Shown: one piece after another, positions 53,955 through 63,657 of the stretch
How positions within the stretch are numbered: the stretch's first letter is position 1
Layout of the letters: the number at the start of each line of letters is the position of its first letter
Assembly (NCBI GenBank): GCA_031363945.1
Contig: JANLVJ010000065.1
Span: 1 to 64,000, forward strand
Length of the DNA stretch: 64,000 nt
Reading direction: 5' to 3'
Source: JANLVJ01 sp031363945
GTDB taxonomy: Bacteria; Bacteroidota; Bacteroidia; Sphingobacteriales; Sphingobacteriaceae
Notes under the pieces: generated by a model
Databases searched by the model: none
What the model saw: only the letters and a program-made list of their open reading frames with translations
Told to the model about the DNA's origin: nothing
Translations under genes and position numbers: made by a program

Positions 53955-54779
53955 TTATAAGTAAACAGATAGATACTGTTTCATTTCCTGCTGTATTTCA
54001 AAAGCTGCCTGGGTGGCTTTTTCAGCAAAATCAAGGCCTTGTGAGGCATAAATAATTGACCTGCCAACGTTTACCAGCAAACCGCAGTGTTTATTCATGG
54101 CATCACGACTAACAGCTTCAAGATCACCACCCTGGGCTCCTATACCTGGTACAAGCAAGAAATAATCCTGAGCAAGTTCACGTACTTTTTTTAATAATGT
54201 TGATTGAGTGGCTCCTGCAACAATCATTAGCTGATCTGGATTGCCCCAAATTTTAAGTTTTTTGATGACTTGTTCAAATAGCATTTCACCAGATTCAAGC
54301 TTAAGCTTTTGAAAATCTGCTGCTCCTTCATTAGAGGTTAGTGCCAGAGCAATAACCCATTTTTGAGGGTAAGACATAAAAGGCAAAATCGAATCACTCC
54401 CCATATAAGGGTTTACTGTTACTGCATCAACCCTGTATTGATGACATGGGTCAAAAAATGACTTCGCATATTTAAACGAGGTATTTCCGATATCTCCGCG
54501 TTTCGCATCTGCTATTATAAACTGGTCACTTGGAATTAGTTTTAGCGTATCTTCGAATAAAGACCAGCCCTGGGAGCCCATTGCTTCATAAAATGCCAGG
54601 TTTAATTTATAGGAAACGCATAATGAAGATGTTGCCAGAATAATCTGCTTATTAAATTCAAGCATTCCAGTAGTAGTTTTTGGTAAATGTACAGGAAGCT
54701 GCGCTGGGTCAGGGTCTAGGCCGATGCAGAGGTAGCTCTGTTTTGCCTGGATATTTGCGAAGATTTCAGTTCTGTTCAT
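53955..54779 (-). CDS. pyrF: Orotidine 5'-phosphate decarboxylase, type 2
   Basis: A 274-residue beta/alpha-barrel enzyme making UMP from OMP. It has the N-terminal LCIGLDPDPAQLP of the long (type 2) class, the catalytic block FIIADAKRGDIGNTSFKYAK, AVTVNPYMGSDSILPF, and the phosphate-binding LLVPGIGAQGGD plus NVGRSIIYAS near the end. The frame stays open to 55016, but ATG 54779 (NRTEIFANIQAKQSYLCIG) gives the family length. The dihydroorotase-like protein at 13215 is far away, so pyrimidine genes are scattered. Confidence 0.95.
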   Translation of the reverse strand: MNRTEIFANIQAKQSYLCIGLDPDPAQLPVHLPKTTTGMLEFNKQIILATSSLCVSYKLNLAFYEAMGSQGWSLFEDTLKLIPSDQFIIADAKRGDIGNTSFKYAKSFFDPCHQYRVDAVTVNPYMGSDSILPFMSYPQKWVIALALTSNEGAADFQKLKLESGEMLFEQVIKKLKIWGNPDQLMIVAGATQSTLLKKVRELAQDYFLLVPGIGAQGGDLEAVSRDAMNKHCGLLVNVGRSIIYASQGLDFAEKATQAAFEIQQEMKQYLSVYL

Positions 54780-55064
54780 GAAACTAAAGAAGCTAAAAAA
54801 ATGCGACATTTCAATAGCAACAGGGAATTTGTGCCAGTTAAACGTGAAAGAATGAAAAGTATTGAAAACATAGTTCTGATATAAGTACAATAGTTTGCAC
54901 ATATCAAAACTATTATATATTATTGTCCTGCAAATCTTACTCTTCCTGGGTAGGAAAAAAATCATCTGAATTTTAGTGGTTTTAATGTCATCAGATTCAA
55001 ATCCTGTTTTTGCCACTTCCTTTAATAAAAATCCAAACAGATTTTCATAATCTAAGCTTTTTTA

Positions 55065-57317
55065 ATGTACGATAGTATTGAACTAAACGATAAACTCGTT
55101 TCCGAACTCCGCCAGATTGCGCAAGAGATGAATGTTCCTGATTTCGATGATCTTCGCAAACAAGACTTGATTGTGAAAATCTTAGAAAAGAGTTCACAAA
55201 AAAGTGTACCGGGCAAATCTGAAGCAGCAACCAGCCTGAAAAGTGGCGCTGAAAAAATCAAGATCGGAACCCGCAAATCAGCTGTAGTATCTAAAAGTGC
55301 TATTGCTAAGAAAGTAATGGAGGCAAAAGAGGAAGCAGCAGACTCAGCAGACTCAGCAGACTCAAAGCCGAAACGAGCAAGAATGACCAAGAAAGAAGAG
55401 CCCGTTCGTGACAGGGCTTCAGAACTTCCTTCATTCAATGCTGGTTGGAATGGATCAGAAGAAAACAGACAAAATATTACCACCATACCTGAGCAGCCTT
55501 CGGTTCAAAATGATGATTTCTTGAGGCAAGCTAACACAAGAAAGACTAATTCAAATACCCGTCAGAATCCCCGCAGCAATTCAAATGCAGGTGCGGGCGT
55601 AAATGGCAATATTGATAGAAGTCATTCTGACCGCGGTAATAGCGGTAATAATACGAATGGTAATGCCGACCGCAACTCCTATTCAAACGGTAATAGTGAG
55701 AGAAATCAGCCAAACGGCAATACGAATGGTAATTCTGACCGGGGAACACTGGGTAGCGGTAACGGAGATAGAAATAATTTAAATACCAATGCAGATCGTA
55801 ATGCCAGTGCAACCAGTGTTGACAGACGAAATCCGATAACGACTCCTGATGGCAGCAGTGATAACAATAACCGTTCTGAGTCAGGTAATACCGATAACAA
55901 TGGTGATAATGCTACTGCAGGAAATACCCACAGTGAAGACAGGAGTGATCAGACTGGTACTGACTCTTCCCAATCAAATTCTACAGGTATTGCCCCAGGT
56001 GAAAGTGGAGGTGCAACAGGTGAGTCTCAAGAAAATTCTTTAGCTAATACCGTACCGCAAAACCAGCATCATACCAGACCTGCAAAACAAGAAAAACCTG
56101 AAAAACGCGATAACCAGCGTTTTCCTGATAAAAATGCAAATAGGGCACCGCGTCAAACCTCTTCTGAACAACATACCAGCAACCTGCTCACAAACCTTGA
56201 TTTTGACGGTGTAATTGTCAATGAAGGAGTGCTTGAAATAATGGTTGACGGGTATGGTTTTCTACGGTCTTCAGATTATAATTACCTTTCTTCACCAGAC
56301 GATATTTATGTTTCTCAAAGCCAGATTAAACTATTTGGCTTAAAAACCGGAGATACCGTTCGCGGTAGTATCAGGCCGCCGAAAGAAGGTGAAAAATACT
56401 TTCCTTTAGTGCGCGTTGAGCTGATAAATGGAAAAGAGCCAGCTGCTGTAAGAGACCGGGTTCCATTTGATTACCTGACTCCTCTTTTTCCGTTCGAAAA
56501 ACTAAATCTTTTTACTGACTCAGCAAGTATCTCAACCCGTATTATTGACCTCTTCACCCCTATTGGTAAGGGTCAGCGCGGTCTGATAGTGGCTCAACCA
56601 AAAACAGGTAAAACAGTCTTACTGAAAGATGTTGCAAATGCTATCGCCAAAAACCACCCTGAGGTTTATCTTATCATTTTACTAATCGATGAGCGTCCAG
56701 AAGAAGTTACTGATATGTCGCGTAGTGTTCGGGCAGAAGTGGTTAGTTCTACTTTTGATGAACCTGCAGAAAGGCATGTTAAAATAGCGAACATCGTTTT
56801 AGAGAAAGCTAAAAGAATGGTTGAATGTGGACATGATGTGGTCATACTACTCGATTCAATAACACGTTTAGCCCGCGCTTATAATACAGTTGCACCTGCT
56901 TCTGGAAAGATTCTTTCTGGTGGTGTTGATGCAAACGCATTACATAAGCCAAAACGTTTTTTTGGTGCTGCCAGAAAGATTGAAAACGGTGGTTCACTTA
57001 CCATTCTTGCCACAGCACTGATCGATACGGGATCAAAAATGGATGAGGTTATCTTTGAAGAATTTAAAGGAACTGGCAATATGGAGCTTCAACTCGATCG
57101 TAAGCTTTCAAATAAACGTATTTTCCCTGCAATTGACATTACAGCCTCTAGTACAAGGCGCGATGATCTTTTACTTGATAAAGATTCACTTCAACGTATC
57201 TGGATCTTAAGAAATCATCTTGCTGATATGAATTCTCAGGAAGCAATGGACTTCATTCTTGCTCAGATGAGGGGAACCCGTAGCAATGAAGAGTTTTTAA
57301 TCAATATGAATGGCTAG
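55065..57317 (+). CDS. rho: Transcription termination factor Rho with large disordered insertion
   Basis: A 750-residue RNA helicase/ATPase. The N-terminal SAP-like helix bundle (about 1-45) is followed by a long basic and low-complexity region (about 65-380), with dozens of Asn, Gly, Ser, Asp and DRN/NGN repeats and a 9-bp tandem triplet (55338-55364). The RNA-binding fold follows ([30 protein letters not shown]). The ATPase has Walker [18 protein letters not shown], Walker [17 protein letters not shown], the Q-loop [20 protein letters not shown] and [17 protein letters not shown]. Long insertions are known in Bacteroidota Rho, where such a domain supports condensate formation. Confidence 0.97.
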   Translation: MYDSIELNDKLVSELRQIAQEMNVPDFDDLRKQDLIVKILEKSSQKSVPGKSEAATSLKSGAEKIKIGTRKSAVVSKSAIAKKVMEAKEEAADSADSADSKPKRARMTKKEEPVRDRASELPSFNAGWNGSEENRQNITTIPEQPSVQNDDFLRQANTRKTNSNTRQNPRSNSNAGAGVNGNIDRSHSDRGNSGNNTNGNADRNSYSNGNSERNQPNGNTNGNSDRGTLGSGNGDRNNLNTNADRNASATSVDRRNPITTPDGSSDNNNRSESGNTDNNGDNATAGNTHSEDRSDQTGTDSSQSNSTGIAPGESGGATGESQENSLANTVPQNQHHTRPAKQEKPEKRDNQRFPDKNANRAPRQTSSEQHTSNLLTNLDFDGVIVNEGVLEIMVDGYGFLRSSDYNYLSSPDDIYVSQSQIKLFGLKTGDTVRGSIRPPKEGEKYFPLVRVELINGKEPAAVRDRVPFDYLTPLFPFEKLNLFTDSASISTRIIDLFTPIGKGQRGLIVAQPKTGKTVLLKDVANAIAKNHPEVYLIILLIDERPEEVTDMSRSVRAEVVSSTFDEPAERHVKIANIVLEKAKRMVECGHDVVILLDSITRLARAYNTVAPASGKILSGGVDANALHKPKRFFGAARKIENGGSLTILATALIDTGSKMDEVIFEEFKGTGNMELQLDRKLSNKRIFPAIDITASSTRRDDLLLDKDSLQRIWILRNHLADMNSQEAMDFILAQMRGTRSNEEFLINMNG

Positions 57318-58029
57318 GATCAGGGAACAATTCCCTAATTTTTTAACAATTTGTAATCTGTTAGCCGGTGCCTTATCAATTTTATGCCTGTCTAAAGGTC
57401 TGGAAATTTATGCTGCAGCACTTATATTTATTGCTGCCGCGTTTGATGTTTTCGATGGGGCGGCGGCAAGACTGCTCAGCGTTAATTCTGAAATAGGGAA
57501 AGAGCTTGACTCACTCGCTGACCTGATTAGTTTTGGTTTGGCTCCGTCATTTATTCTATATGCACAGATGACAAGAACGTGCAGTACGCTGGTAAATCCT
57601 CTCAGTGCTGCTATACCATTGCTGGCATTTCTACTTGTAATTTTTACCGCAATCAGACTGGCGAATTTTAATGTTAGTAAGACCAGCTCTGACTATTTTA
57701 CAGGACTGCCATGTCCGGCATCAGGTTTACTGATTGCTTCAATACCTTTTATATTGAAATTTTACCCTTTAACAAGCTCAGTTCTTTTAGGAAATGTAGC
57801 AGTACTTGTTATTTTAATAATTTTACTTTGCACCCTGATGAATTCAAAACTGCGTTTACTCAGTCTCAAATTTCAAGGCCGCAAATTTAGACTTAATGAA
57901 ACCCGCATCTTACTGCTCATATGCTCTGGAGTGAGCATCCTGATATTTAGATTTGCTTCTATACCTTTCATTCTCTTATTTTATTTCTTTTTTTCATACA
58001 TACACTCAAACGCACAAAAAACTTCGTAA
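57310..58029 (+). CDS. pssA: CDP-diacylglycerol-serine O-phosphatidyltransferase
   Basis: A 239-residue CDP-alcohol phosphatidyltransferase that makes phosphatidylserine, precursor of phosphatidylethanolamine. The catalytic motif DGx2ARx8Gx3Dx3D is complete ([20 protein letters not shown] followed by [11 protein letters not shown], residues about 46-76). There are about seven membrane helices, with [10 protein letters not shown] near 140. It overlaps rho by 8 bp and precedes purS by 10 bp, so the three are probably co-transcribed. Confidence 0.93.
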   Translation: MARIREQFPNFLTICNLLAGALSILCLSKGLEIYAAALIFIAAAFDVFDGAAARLLSVNSEIGKELDSLADLISFGLAPSFILYAQMTRTCSTLVNPLSAAIPLLAFLLVIFTAIRLANFNVSKTSSDYFTGLPCPASGLLIASIPFILKFYPLTSSVLLGNVAVLVILIILLCTLMNSKLRLLSLKFQGRKFRLNETRILLLICSGVSILIFRFASIPFILLFYFFFSYIHSNAQKTS

Positions 58030-58039
58030 AAATTTGAAA

Positions 58040-58297
58040 ATGAAAAAATTTATCGCCGAAATCAATATAATGTTACACCCTGAAATATTAGACTCACAAG
58101 GTAAGGCTGTTAGCAGCAGCATGCATAACCTTAATTTAAGCGCGATAGACAATGTTCGCATTGGCAAACATATTACACTTGAAGTTGAAGCTCAATCAGC
58201 TGAAGAAGCTTGTAGTAAAGTTGATGAAGCTTGTAAGAAGCTATTGGCTAACCTGATAATGGAACGTTATGAATTTTCAGTGAAAGAGGTTTTGTAA
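58040..58297 (+). CDS. purS: Phosphoribosylformylglycinamidine synthase subunit PurS
   Basis: An 85-residue protein. KFIAEINIMLHPEILDSQGK and the sequence VRIGKHITLEVEA match the small PurS subunit that bridges PurL and PurQ in step 4 of purine synthesis. The frame stays open to 57953 inside pssA, but ATG 58040 gives the standard length. No other pur genes are in the window. Confidence 0.9.
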   Translation: MKKFIAEINIMLHPEILDSQGKAVSSSMHNLNLSAIDNVRIGKHITLEVEAQSAEEACSKVDEACKKLLANLIMERYEFSVKEVL

Positions 58298-58338
58298 AAA
58301 TTTTAAAACTAGTTTAGTAGATTATAATCATAAGCTGT

Positions 58339-58761
58339 TCAGGTAGATTTGGTTAAAAGATCAAGACGTCTTTTTATGAGTTTATTCATGGCCTGATCAG
58401 AAATTACTTTTAACTCATCTACCAGTTCAACCAGCGTTTCAAGATCATAACCCCCTCTGGCCGACTTTTCAATTCTTTCTGAAAGTTTGCTTCCGGCCAT
58501 TACTCCTATCATGGCAAAAGTAGGTTTAAGCTTATGTGCAAGATTGCCAGCCGTCTGCCATTCTTTTTTACTCACCCTGTCTACAATACCATCGATACTT
58601 TCTGGAGCCTGTTGCAGAAACAAGTCAATCATTTCAATAATGAAATCAGTATTGCCATTTGCTATCTCTTCAAGATAACTTAGATCGATGTCAAAATCGG
58701 GTACTACTTTTGAATTAGGAATCATCTGATTATTAATAGGGGTATCCTTTACAGGTTGCAT
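58339..58761 (-). CDS. Hpt-domain phosphotransfer protein
   Basis: A 140-residue protein with a four-helix Hpt fold. The phosphorylatable His lies in AGNLAHKLKPTFAMIGV (about residue 81), and the preceding DLFLQQAPESIDGIVDRVS is typical. It would carry phosphate between a hybrid histidine kinase and a response regulator. No kinase is adjacent. The first about 20 residues look disordered. It follows folK by 2 bp. Confidence 0.88.
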   Translation of the reverse strand: MQPVKDTPINNQMIPNSKVVPDFDIDLSYLEEIANGNTDFIIEMIDLFLQQAPESIDGIVDRVSKKEWQTAGNLAHKLKPTFAMIGVMAGSKLSERIEKSARGGYDLETLVELVDELKVISDQAMNKLIKRRLDLLTKST

Positions 58762-58763
58762 AT

Positions 58764-59264
58764 TTATAAATTTACCCCACTTAAAAGTTCAATTTTAAGG
58801 GGATCAATACATTGTTGGTATAGTTCAGTCATATTTTTCAATAAAACAGGATGTACAAAATTTGGTGCCAGTTCAACCATCGGTGCCAACACAAACATGC
58901 GCATTGGGATACCGGGATGGGGTAATGTAAGTTCTTCCGTATTTAAAATTTCACTGTCATAAAATAAAATATCAATGTCAATTAAACGTGGTCCCCATTT
59001 TTCTAACCTTTTTCTTCCCATCTGAACTTCTATCTTTCTTACGTATTTTAGTAAGTTGAAAGATTCAATCAAAGGTGAGTTTATTTTTAAAACCAGGTTT
59101 AAAAAATAGGGTTGACCTGATTTGCCCCAAGGTTCAGTTTCATAAATACCTGAGACTTCAGACCTGCAACACAAACCCTGATCAATCAGGTTGACCGCCT
59201 TTCTCAAATTTAAAAGCCGGTCGCCTAAATTGCTTCCAAGTGAAAAAAACACCGTATTCATCAC
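58764..59264 (-). CDS. folK: 2-amino-4-hydroxy-6-hydroxymethyldihydropteridine diphosphokinase
   Basis: A 166-residue folate enzyme. It shows the N-terminal FFSLGSNLGDRLLNLRKAV, SGIYETEPWGKSGQPYFLNL (pterin and ATP sites), RKRLEKWGPRLIDIDILFYD (Mg-binding Asp pair in DIDIL) and LPHPGIPMRMFVLAPMVEL. It transfers pyrophosphate from ATP to 6-hydroxymethyl-7,8-dihydropterin. It is divergent from sppA (103-bp gap). Confidence 0.96.
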   Translation of the reverse strand: MMNTVFFSLGSNLGDRLLNLRKAVNLIDQGLCCRSEVSGIYETEPWGKSGQPYFLNLVLKINSPLIESFNLLKYVRKIEVQMGRKRLEKWGPRLIDIDILFYDSEILNTEELTLPHPGIPMRMFVLAPMVELAPNFVHPVLLKNMTELYQQCIDPLKIELLSGVNL

Positions 59265-59312
59265 TAATCAATTAAAGTGTATTACGTTTTCTGTAATAAT
59301 TTGTTACATGCG

Positions 59313-59342
59313 TTGAACCTTGGTTTATTACAAATATATTTG
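59313..59342 (+). promoter_or_regulatory. Promoter of sppA
   Basis: TTG (59313-59315) and TATATTTG (59335-59342) are separated by 19 bp, matching the Bacteroidota -33/-7 arrangement (TTTG-N19-21-TAnnTTTG). Transcription would begin near 59348, about 20 bp before the ATG. This is the best-formed promoter in the window. Confidence 0.5.
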
Positions 59343-59367
59343 ACACGTAAAGTTCTAAATTCAGATC

Positions 59368-61131
59368 ATGAGACAATTTTTTAAGTTTGTTTTTGCTTCG
59401 ATGCTAGGTATGATTCTGGCAATACTTGTATTAGTCATTAGTGCCTCCCTTATAATTGGAAGTCTAATTGTATCATCTACTCAAAAAAGCAGTGTTAAAG
59501 TTCAGCCCCAAACTATTCTAAAGATTTCATTATCAAATGATATCCCGGATAGATCTACAGAATATTTTGACAGCGAAAAGTACAAAATTAAAGAGCACTT
59601 AGGGCTTTTTGATATCATTAAAGATATACACACTGCAAAAACCGACCCGAATATTTCAGGCATTTATCTTGATCTTAATTTGCTCGTCGGTACAGGGTTT
59701 GCGAGTCTGGAAGAGATTCGTAATGCCTTAATCGATTTTAAAAAATCAAATAAATTCATTTATAGTTATTCTGAAATATTAAGCCAGAAAGCATATTATC
59801 TGGCATCTGTTGCCAATAAAATATACCTGAATCCTGAAGGAATGATGCAATTCGATGGCCTCAGTACAGAGTATACATTTTTCAAAGGAGCACTCGACAA
59901 GCTGGAGATTGAACCACAGATCTTTAGAGTTGGTAAGTTTAAGAGTTTTGTCGAGCCCTTCACATTGACAAAAATGAGTGATGCCAATAAAACCCAGGTT
60001 GCTTCTTATCTGGGTTCAGAGTTTACAACCTATATCAATGGCATTAGTACATCAAGACAAATACCTGCTGAACAATTGCGTCAGATTTCTTCACAATTAA
60101 AAATTCAGCGACCTGAAGATGCGCTTCGCCTGCATCTTGTTGATGAATTAAAATATAAGGATGATGTACTAACTGCACTAAAAACTGCAAGTGGGCAATC
60201 AGCAGATGTAAATAAACTAAAAACCATTACGCTTGATAATTATGGAGCTTCTCAGGAAGAACCAAAAAAATCTGCAGATAATCAGATAGCGGTCATGTAT
60301 GCCATCGGTGATATTGGAAGCGGTGAAGGCGGTGATAATTCAATCGGATCTGAACGAATTTCCAGACTCATTCGCCAGGTAAGACTCGATAATAAAATAA
60401 AGGCTCTGGTATTAAGAGTGAATTCACCTGGGGGCGGGTCTATGGCCTCAGCAATTATTTGGCGTGAATTAAGCCTCACCCAAAAAGTTAAACCTGTTGT
60501 CGTTTCTATGGGAAACGTAGCAGCATCAGGTGGGTATTTCATTGCCTGTGCTGCTGACAAAATAATCGCAGAACCGAATACGATTACTGGCTCTATTGGA
60601 ATTTTTGCCATTATACCAAACGCAGGTAAGTTTTTTAATAATAAACTAGGGATAACATTTGATGGGGTTAAAACAGGAGAGCATTCTGATATGCTCACCG
60701 TTAGCAGACCCCTGACCGATTTTGAAAAACAAGTTATCCAGACTCAGGTAAATGCTGGGTATCAAAATTTTATAGGTAAAGTGGCCCAGGGCAGAAAGAA
60801 AACACTTGATGAAATTGACAGCATTGGACAAGGACGTGTTTGGACAGGTGAACAAGCCCTGAAAATTGGGCTTGTAGACCAGCTTGGAAGTTTTGATGAT
60901 GCCGTTCACGAAGCAGCAAAACTTGCCAAAATGAAAAGTTATAATCTTACTTCATATCCTGAACAAAAAACATTAATAGAAAGTATTCTTGGCGATATGA
61001 CTGATCAGATGAAAGTTTATTTCGTCAAACAGCAATTAGGTGTTAACTACAGGTACTTCGAAAACTTACAGCACCTTCGCAATATGACTGGCATACAGGC
61101 CAGACTACCTTTTGAACTCGATATCCATTAA
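59368..61131 (+). CDS. sppA: Signal peptide peptidase SppA, 67K type
   Basis: A 587-residue inner-membrane serine/lysine protease. One N-terminal anchor (MILAILVLVISASLIIG) is followed by two tandem ClpP-like domains. The first (about 80-260) holds the catalytic lysine in SEILSQKAYYLASVANKIYL. The second (about 310-545) has LRVNSPGGGSMASAIIW and the nucleophilic Ser in GNVAASGGYFIACAADKI, then NTITGSIGIFA. It degrades signal peptides left in the membrane. It stands alone. Confidence 0.95.
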   Translation: MRQFFKFVFASMLGMILAILVLVISASLIIGSLIVSSTQKSSVKVQPQTILKISLSNDIPDRSTEYFDSEKYKIKEHLGLFDIIKDIHTAKTDPNISGIYLDLNLLVGTGFASLEEIRNALIDFKKSNKFIYSYSEILSQKAYYLASVANKIYLNPEGMMQFDGLSTEYTFFKGALDKLEIEPQIFRVGKFKSFVEPFTLTKMSDANKTQVASYLGSEFTTYINGISTSRQIPAEQLRQISSQLKIQRPEDALRLHLVDELKYKDDVLTALKTASGQSADVNKLKTITLDNYGASQEEPKKSADNQIAVMYAIGDIGSGEGGDNSIGSERISRLIRQVRLDNKIKALVLRVNSPGGGSMASAIIWRELSLTQKVKPVVVSMGNVAASGGYFIACAADKIIAEPNTITGSIGIFAIIPNAGKFFNNKLGITFDGVKTGEHSDMLTVSRPLTDFEKQVIQTQVNAGYQNFIGKVAQGRKKTLDEIDSIGQGRVWTGEQALKIGLVDQLGSFDDAVHEAAKLAKMKSYNLTSYPEQKTLIESILGDMTDQMKVYFVKQQLGVNYRYFENLQHLRNMTGIQARLPFELDIH

Positions 61132-61295
61132 CTGATTAATTGTTGACCGTGGCAAGGCTTGGTTCAGCTATTTCGGCAAGTTGCATGATCGCTGATCTGA
61201 ACTTTGTCACCAAAACAATTATGGCCACACCAATAACCAAGTAACTGATATGTTCAAAGGCATGAACATAGGTAATGGGAAATATTTAACTGAAA

Positions 61296-61886
61296 ATGCA
61301 TAAGACAGCTACATCAGGTAAATTACTCGGACTTGTACTTTGCGGGGGCCAGAGCAAACGCATGGGCACCGATAAAGGTATGATTCAGGGTAAGGCTGAG
61401 AGTTGGGCTCAGGAAACAGCGGCAAAACTCATCAATACAGGTCTTGGTGCTGTTTATTCTATAAATACATTGCAAATCAATACCTATTCAGCTGAAATTT
61501 CTTCAACATTATTGATTTGCGACTCACTTGAGCTTCCTGGTCCATTGAATGGTATTCTGAGTGCTCACCAGAGATATCCTGATACTGATTTATTTGTTCT
61601 GGCCTGTGATATGCCATTAATGAATGTAGCAACTCTTAACAGGCTAGTTGAGGCCTATAAGAATGAGCCTGAATATGGCGTTTATTTCTATGAGAAAAAA
61701 GGTTTTAAAGAACCTCTCTGCAGCATTTTTAGAAAAGAAACATTGGCAGGTTTGCTGCAAGCGTATATATCAGCAGAGCTTACCCAATACAGCCTTCAAA
61801 AGATACTCAGTCGCCTACCTTATTTGGCCCTTGAAATGGTAGATACGCTTGCATTCTCAAATATAAACTCTGCCGAAGAACTCTAA
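61296..61886 (+). CDS. mobA: MobA-like molybdenum cofactor guanylyltransferase
   Basis: A 196-residue nucleotidyltransferase with the signature GLVLCGGQSKRMGTDKGMIQ (GTP-binding GG-SKRMG-K, about residues 12-31), PGPLNGILSAHQR and the metal Asp in VLACDMPLMNV. MobA attaches GMP to molybdopterin. No other molybdopterin genes are adjacent. Similar NTP-transferases for other cofactors exist, so the exact product is probable rather than sure. It is convergent with an ABC transporter gene, 7 bp apart. Confidence 0.8.
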   Translation: MHKTATSGKLLGLVLCGGQSKRMGTDKGMIQGKAESWAQETAAKLINTGLGAVYSINTLQINTYSAEISSTLLICDSLELPGPLNGILSAHQRYPDTDLFVLACDMPLMNVATLNRLVEAYKNEPEYGVYFYEKKGFKEPLCSIFRKETLAGLLQAYISAELTQYSLQKILSRLPYLALEMVDTLAFSNINSAEEL

Positions 61887-61893
61887 ATACCAA

Positions 61894-63657
61894 TCAGCTA
61901 CTTACTTTCCCTGCCATAAGCATTGTAACAGCCTGTTCTAGTGAACCGGCAGGTGTGACCTGGCCTGAATTAACAAAAAAGATCTGGTCGGCACGTTCAA
62001 TCGTATTCAGACGGTGAGCAATTACAACTAAGGTGGTATGCAAAGGAAGTTTCTGTAAAATATCACCCAGTAATTGCTCGGTCATAGTATCAATATTGGC
62101 TGTTGCCTCGTCAAGGATCAGGAGATCAGGCTTACGCAGTACTGCCCGCATAAAGGCCAGCAATTGTTTTTGCCCCAAACTGATTGAATCATTACCTGAA
62201 GCCAGCACGGTATCAAGACCCTGATCAAATAATGCCACCAGTTTACCCAGGCTTGCCGAATTGATCAGCTCTTCTAATTGTTCAGAATTATAATTACTTA
62301 AAGTATCATTGCCATACAATATATTTTCCCGGACAGTACCGCTGAATAAAAACGGCTCCTGTAAAATAAACCCAATCTTCTGCGTCCTTTCTGATGCTGG
62401 ATAAGAGCGTATATCTTTTCCTGCCAGTAATATCTTACCCTGTGACGGATCATACAAACGGGCAATCAATGATGCTGTCGTTGTTTTACCGCCACCTGTT
62501 GGGCCCACAAAAGCATAAGTTTTACCCGCTTCGAGATTGAAGGATATATTATGCAATACCTCTTTCCCATCTGGATATGAAAAATAAACACCTTTGAATT
62601 CAAGTATTGAATTGCCCGTTGGAATGATATCATCTGTTACCTGCACCAGGTCTGACTCAAGTGCCAGAATTCCCGAGATGCGGTCCCAACCTGCCATAGC
62701 TACCTGAAAATTCGCCCAAAGCGCAGCAAGTTGCCTGAGTGGGTTATAGAAGTTGGTTGAATATGAAAGATATGATACCAAGAGGCCAATGGTAAAGTTT
62801 CCCTGTTTGATCAGGGCAATACCATAAGCCAGAACGATAAGCTGGGCAAGATTGGTTAATAGCCCATAAACAGGAACAAAGATCGAATTGGCAAGACCAG
62901 CCTTTAAGGCCACTTCATAGTTTTGTTTATTGGCATCGTCAAAGCGCTTGCGAAAAAAATCACGTCTGTTAAAAGCAACTATCACCCTGAAATTAGAAAG
63001 ACTTTCCTGGATTTCTGCGCTTAGACTACCTGTACTTTTCATGCTCAGGCTGTTTTTTTTCTTCACCCATGGTGAAACGATACGGGTAAAAATCACAATA
63101 ATCAGGGCTGGTATGAGACTTGCCATGCCGAGTTTGACTTGTATAACTAATAAAAATATACCTGCCCCAACCATGGTTACTATACTGCCAATAAACTGCA
63201 TCAACGACTGGGAAAAAAACTGGTTCAGTTTATCCGTATCATTATTAATGCGGGAGATTAAATCACCTGACTTATTCTGATTGAAAAATGCAACTGGTAA
63301 TTCTTGTAGTTTGTTAAATATAGAGTTCCTGAGTTTGAACAGCATACGCTGTCCTACCCCGCCCATTAACTGGGTTTGAAAATAACTACTGAATAGAGCG
63401 ATCAGGTACATGACAAACAATAGAGCACCTGTTTTTATAAGGCCTGTAAACAGGTGGTGCTGGATATAGGTATCTATGGCATGGCCTATCAGTAAGGGCC
63501 CTAAAAGGTTCAAACCAGAGTTAATTAAGATAGCGACGGCAGCACGATATAAAACCGGGCGTTCTTCTGCTATAAGTACTAGTAATTTTCTTAGCCCGGC
63601 AAGCGTTCCCTGTTTTTGATCTTCGCTGCTGTTAAGAGAATCAAGATTGTAATTCAT
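61894..63657 (-). CDS. ABC exporter half-transporter, subunit 2 of a heterodimer
   Basis: A 587-residue protein with six membrane helices (about 30-300) and an ATPase domain. Walker A is VGPTGGGKTTTASL (about 390). The signature is degenerate (DSISLGQKQLLA instead of LSGGQ). Walker B with a catalytic Glu is LLILDEATANID, and the H-loop is VIAHRLNTIE. ATG 63657 is chosen because it follows the Shine-like end of the upstream gene by overlap; the frame is open to 63711. Export of a drug or lipid is likely. Its degenerate signature pairs with the upstream subunit's defective Walker B. Confidence 0.88.
   Translation of the reverse strand: MNYNLDSLNSSEDQKQGTLAGLRKLLVLIAEERPVLYRAAVAILINSGLNLLGPLLIGHAIDTYIQHHLFTGLIKTGALLFVMYLIALFSSYFQTQLMGGVGQRMLFKLRNSIFNKLQELPVAFFNQNKSGDLISRINNDTDKLNQFFSQSLMQFIGSIVTMVGAGIFLLVIQVKLGMASLIPALIIVIFTRIVSPWVKKKNSLSMKSTGSLSAEIQESLSNFRVIVAFNRRDFFRKRFDDANKQNYEVALKAGLANSIFVPVYGLLTNLAQLIVLAYGIALIKQGNFTIGLLVSYLSYSTNFYNPLRQLAALWANFQVAMAGWDRISGILALESDLVQVTDDIIPTGNSILEFKGVYFSYPDGKEVLHNISFNLEAGKTYAFVGPTGGGKTTTASLIARLYDPSQGKILLAGKDIRSYPASERTQKIGFILQEPFLFSGTVRENILYGNDTLSNYNSEQLEELINSASLGKLVALFDQGLDTVLASGNDSISLGQKQLLAFMRAVLRKPDLLILDEATANIDTMTEQLLGDILQKLPLHTTLVVIAHRLNTIERADQIFFVNSGQVTPAGSLEQAVTMLMAGKVSS

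Noticed and set aside
54780..55016. 79-residue N-terminal extension of pyrF
   Set aside because: No similarity to the enzyme family; ATG 54779 restores the standard start.
55052..55900. Several minus-strand frames over the rho insertion
   Set aside because: They mirror repetitive Asn/Ser/Gly codons and show only low-complexity Tyr/Leu/Pro runs.
61133..61290. Small minus-strand frame with one hydrophobic helix between sppA and mobA
   Set aside because: The translation (HISYLVIGVAIIVLVTKFR) looks like a membrane peptide, but no ATG, GTG or TTG start lies ahead of the helix, so I do not call it a gene.
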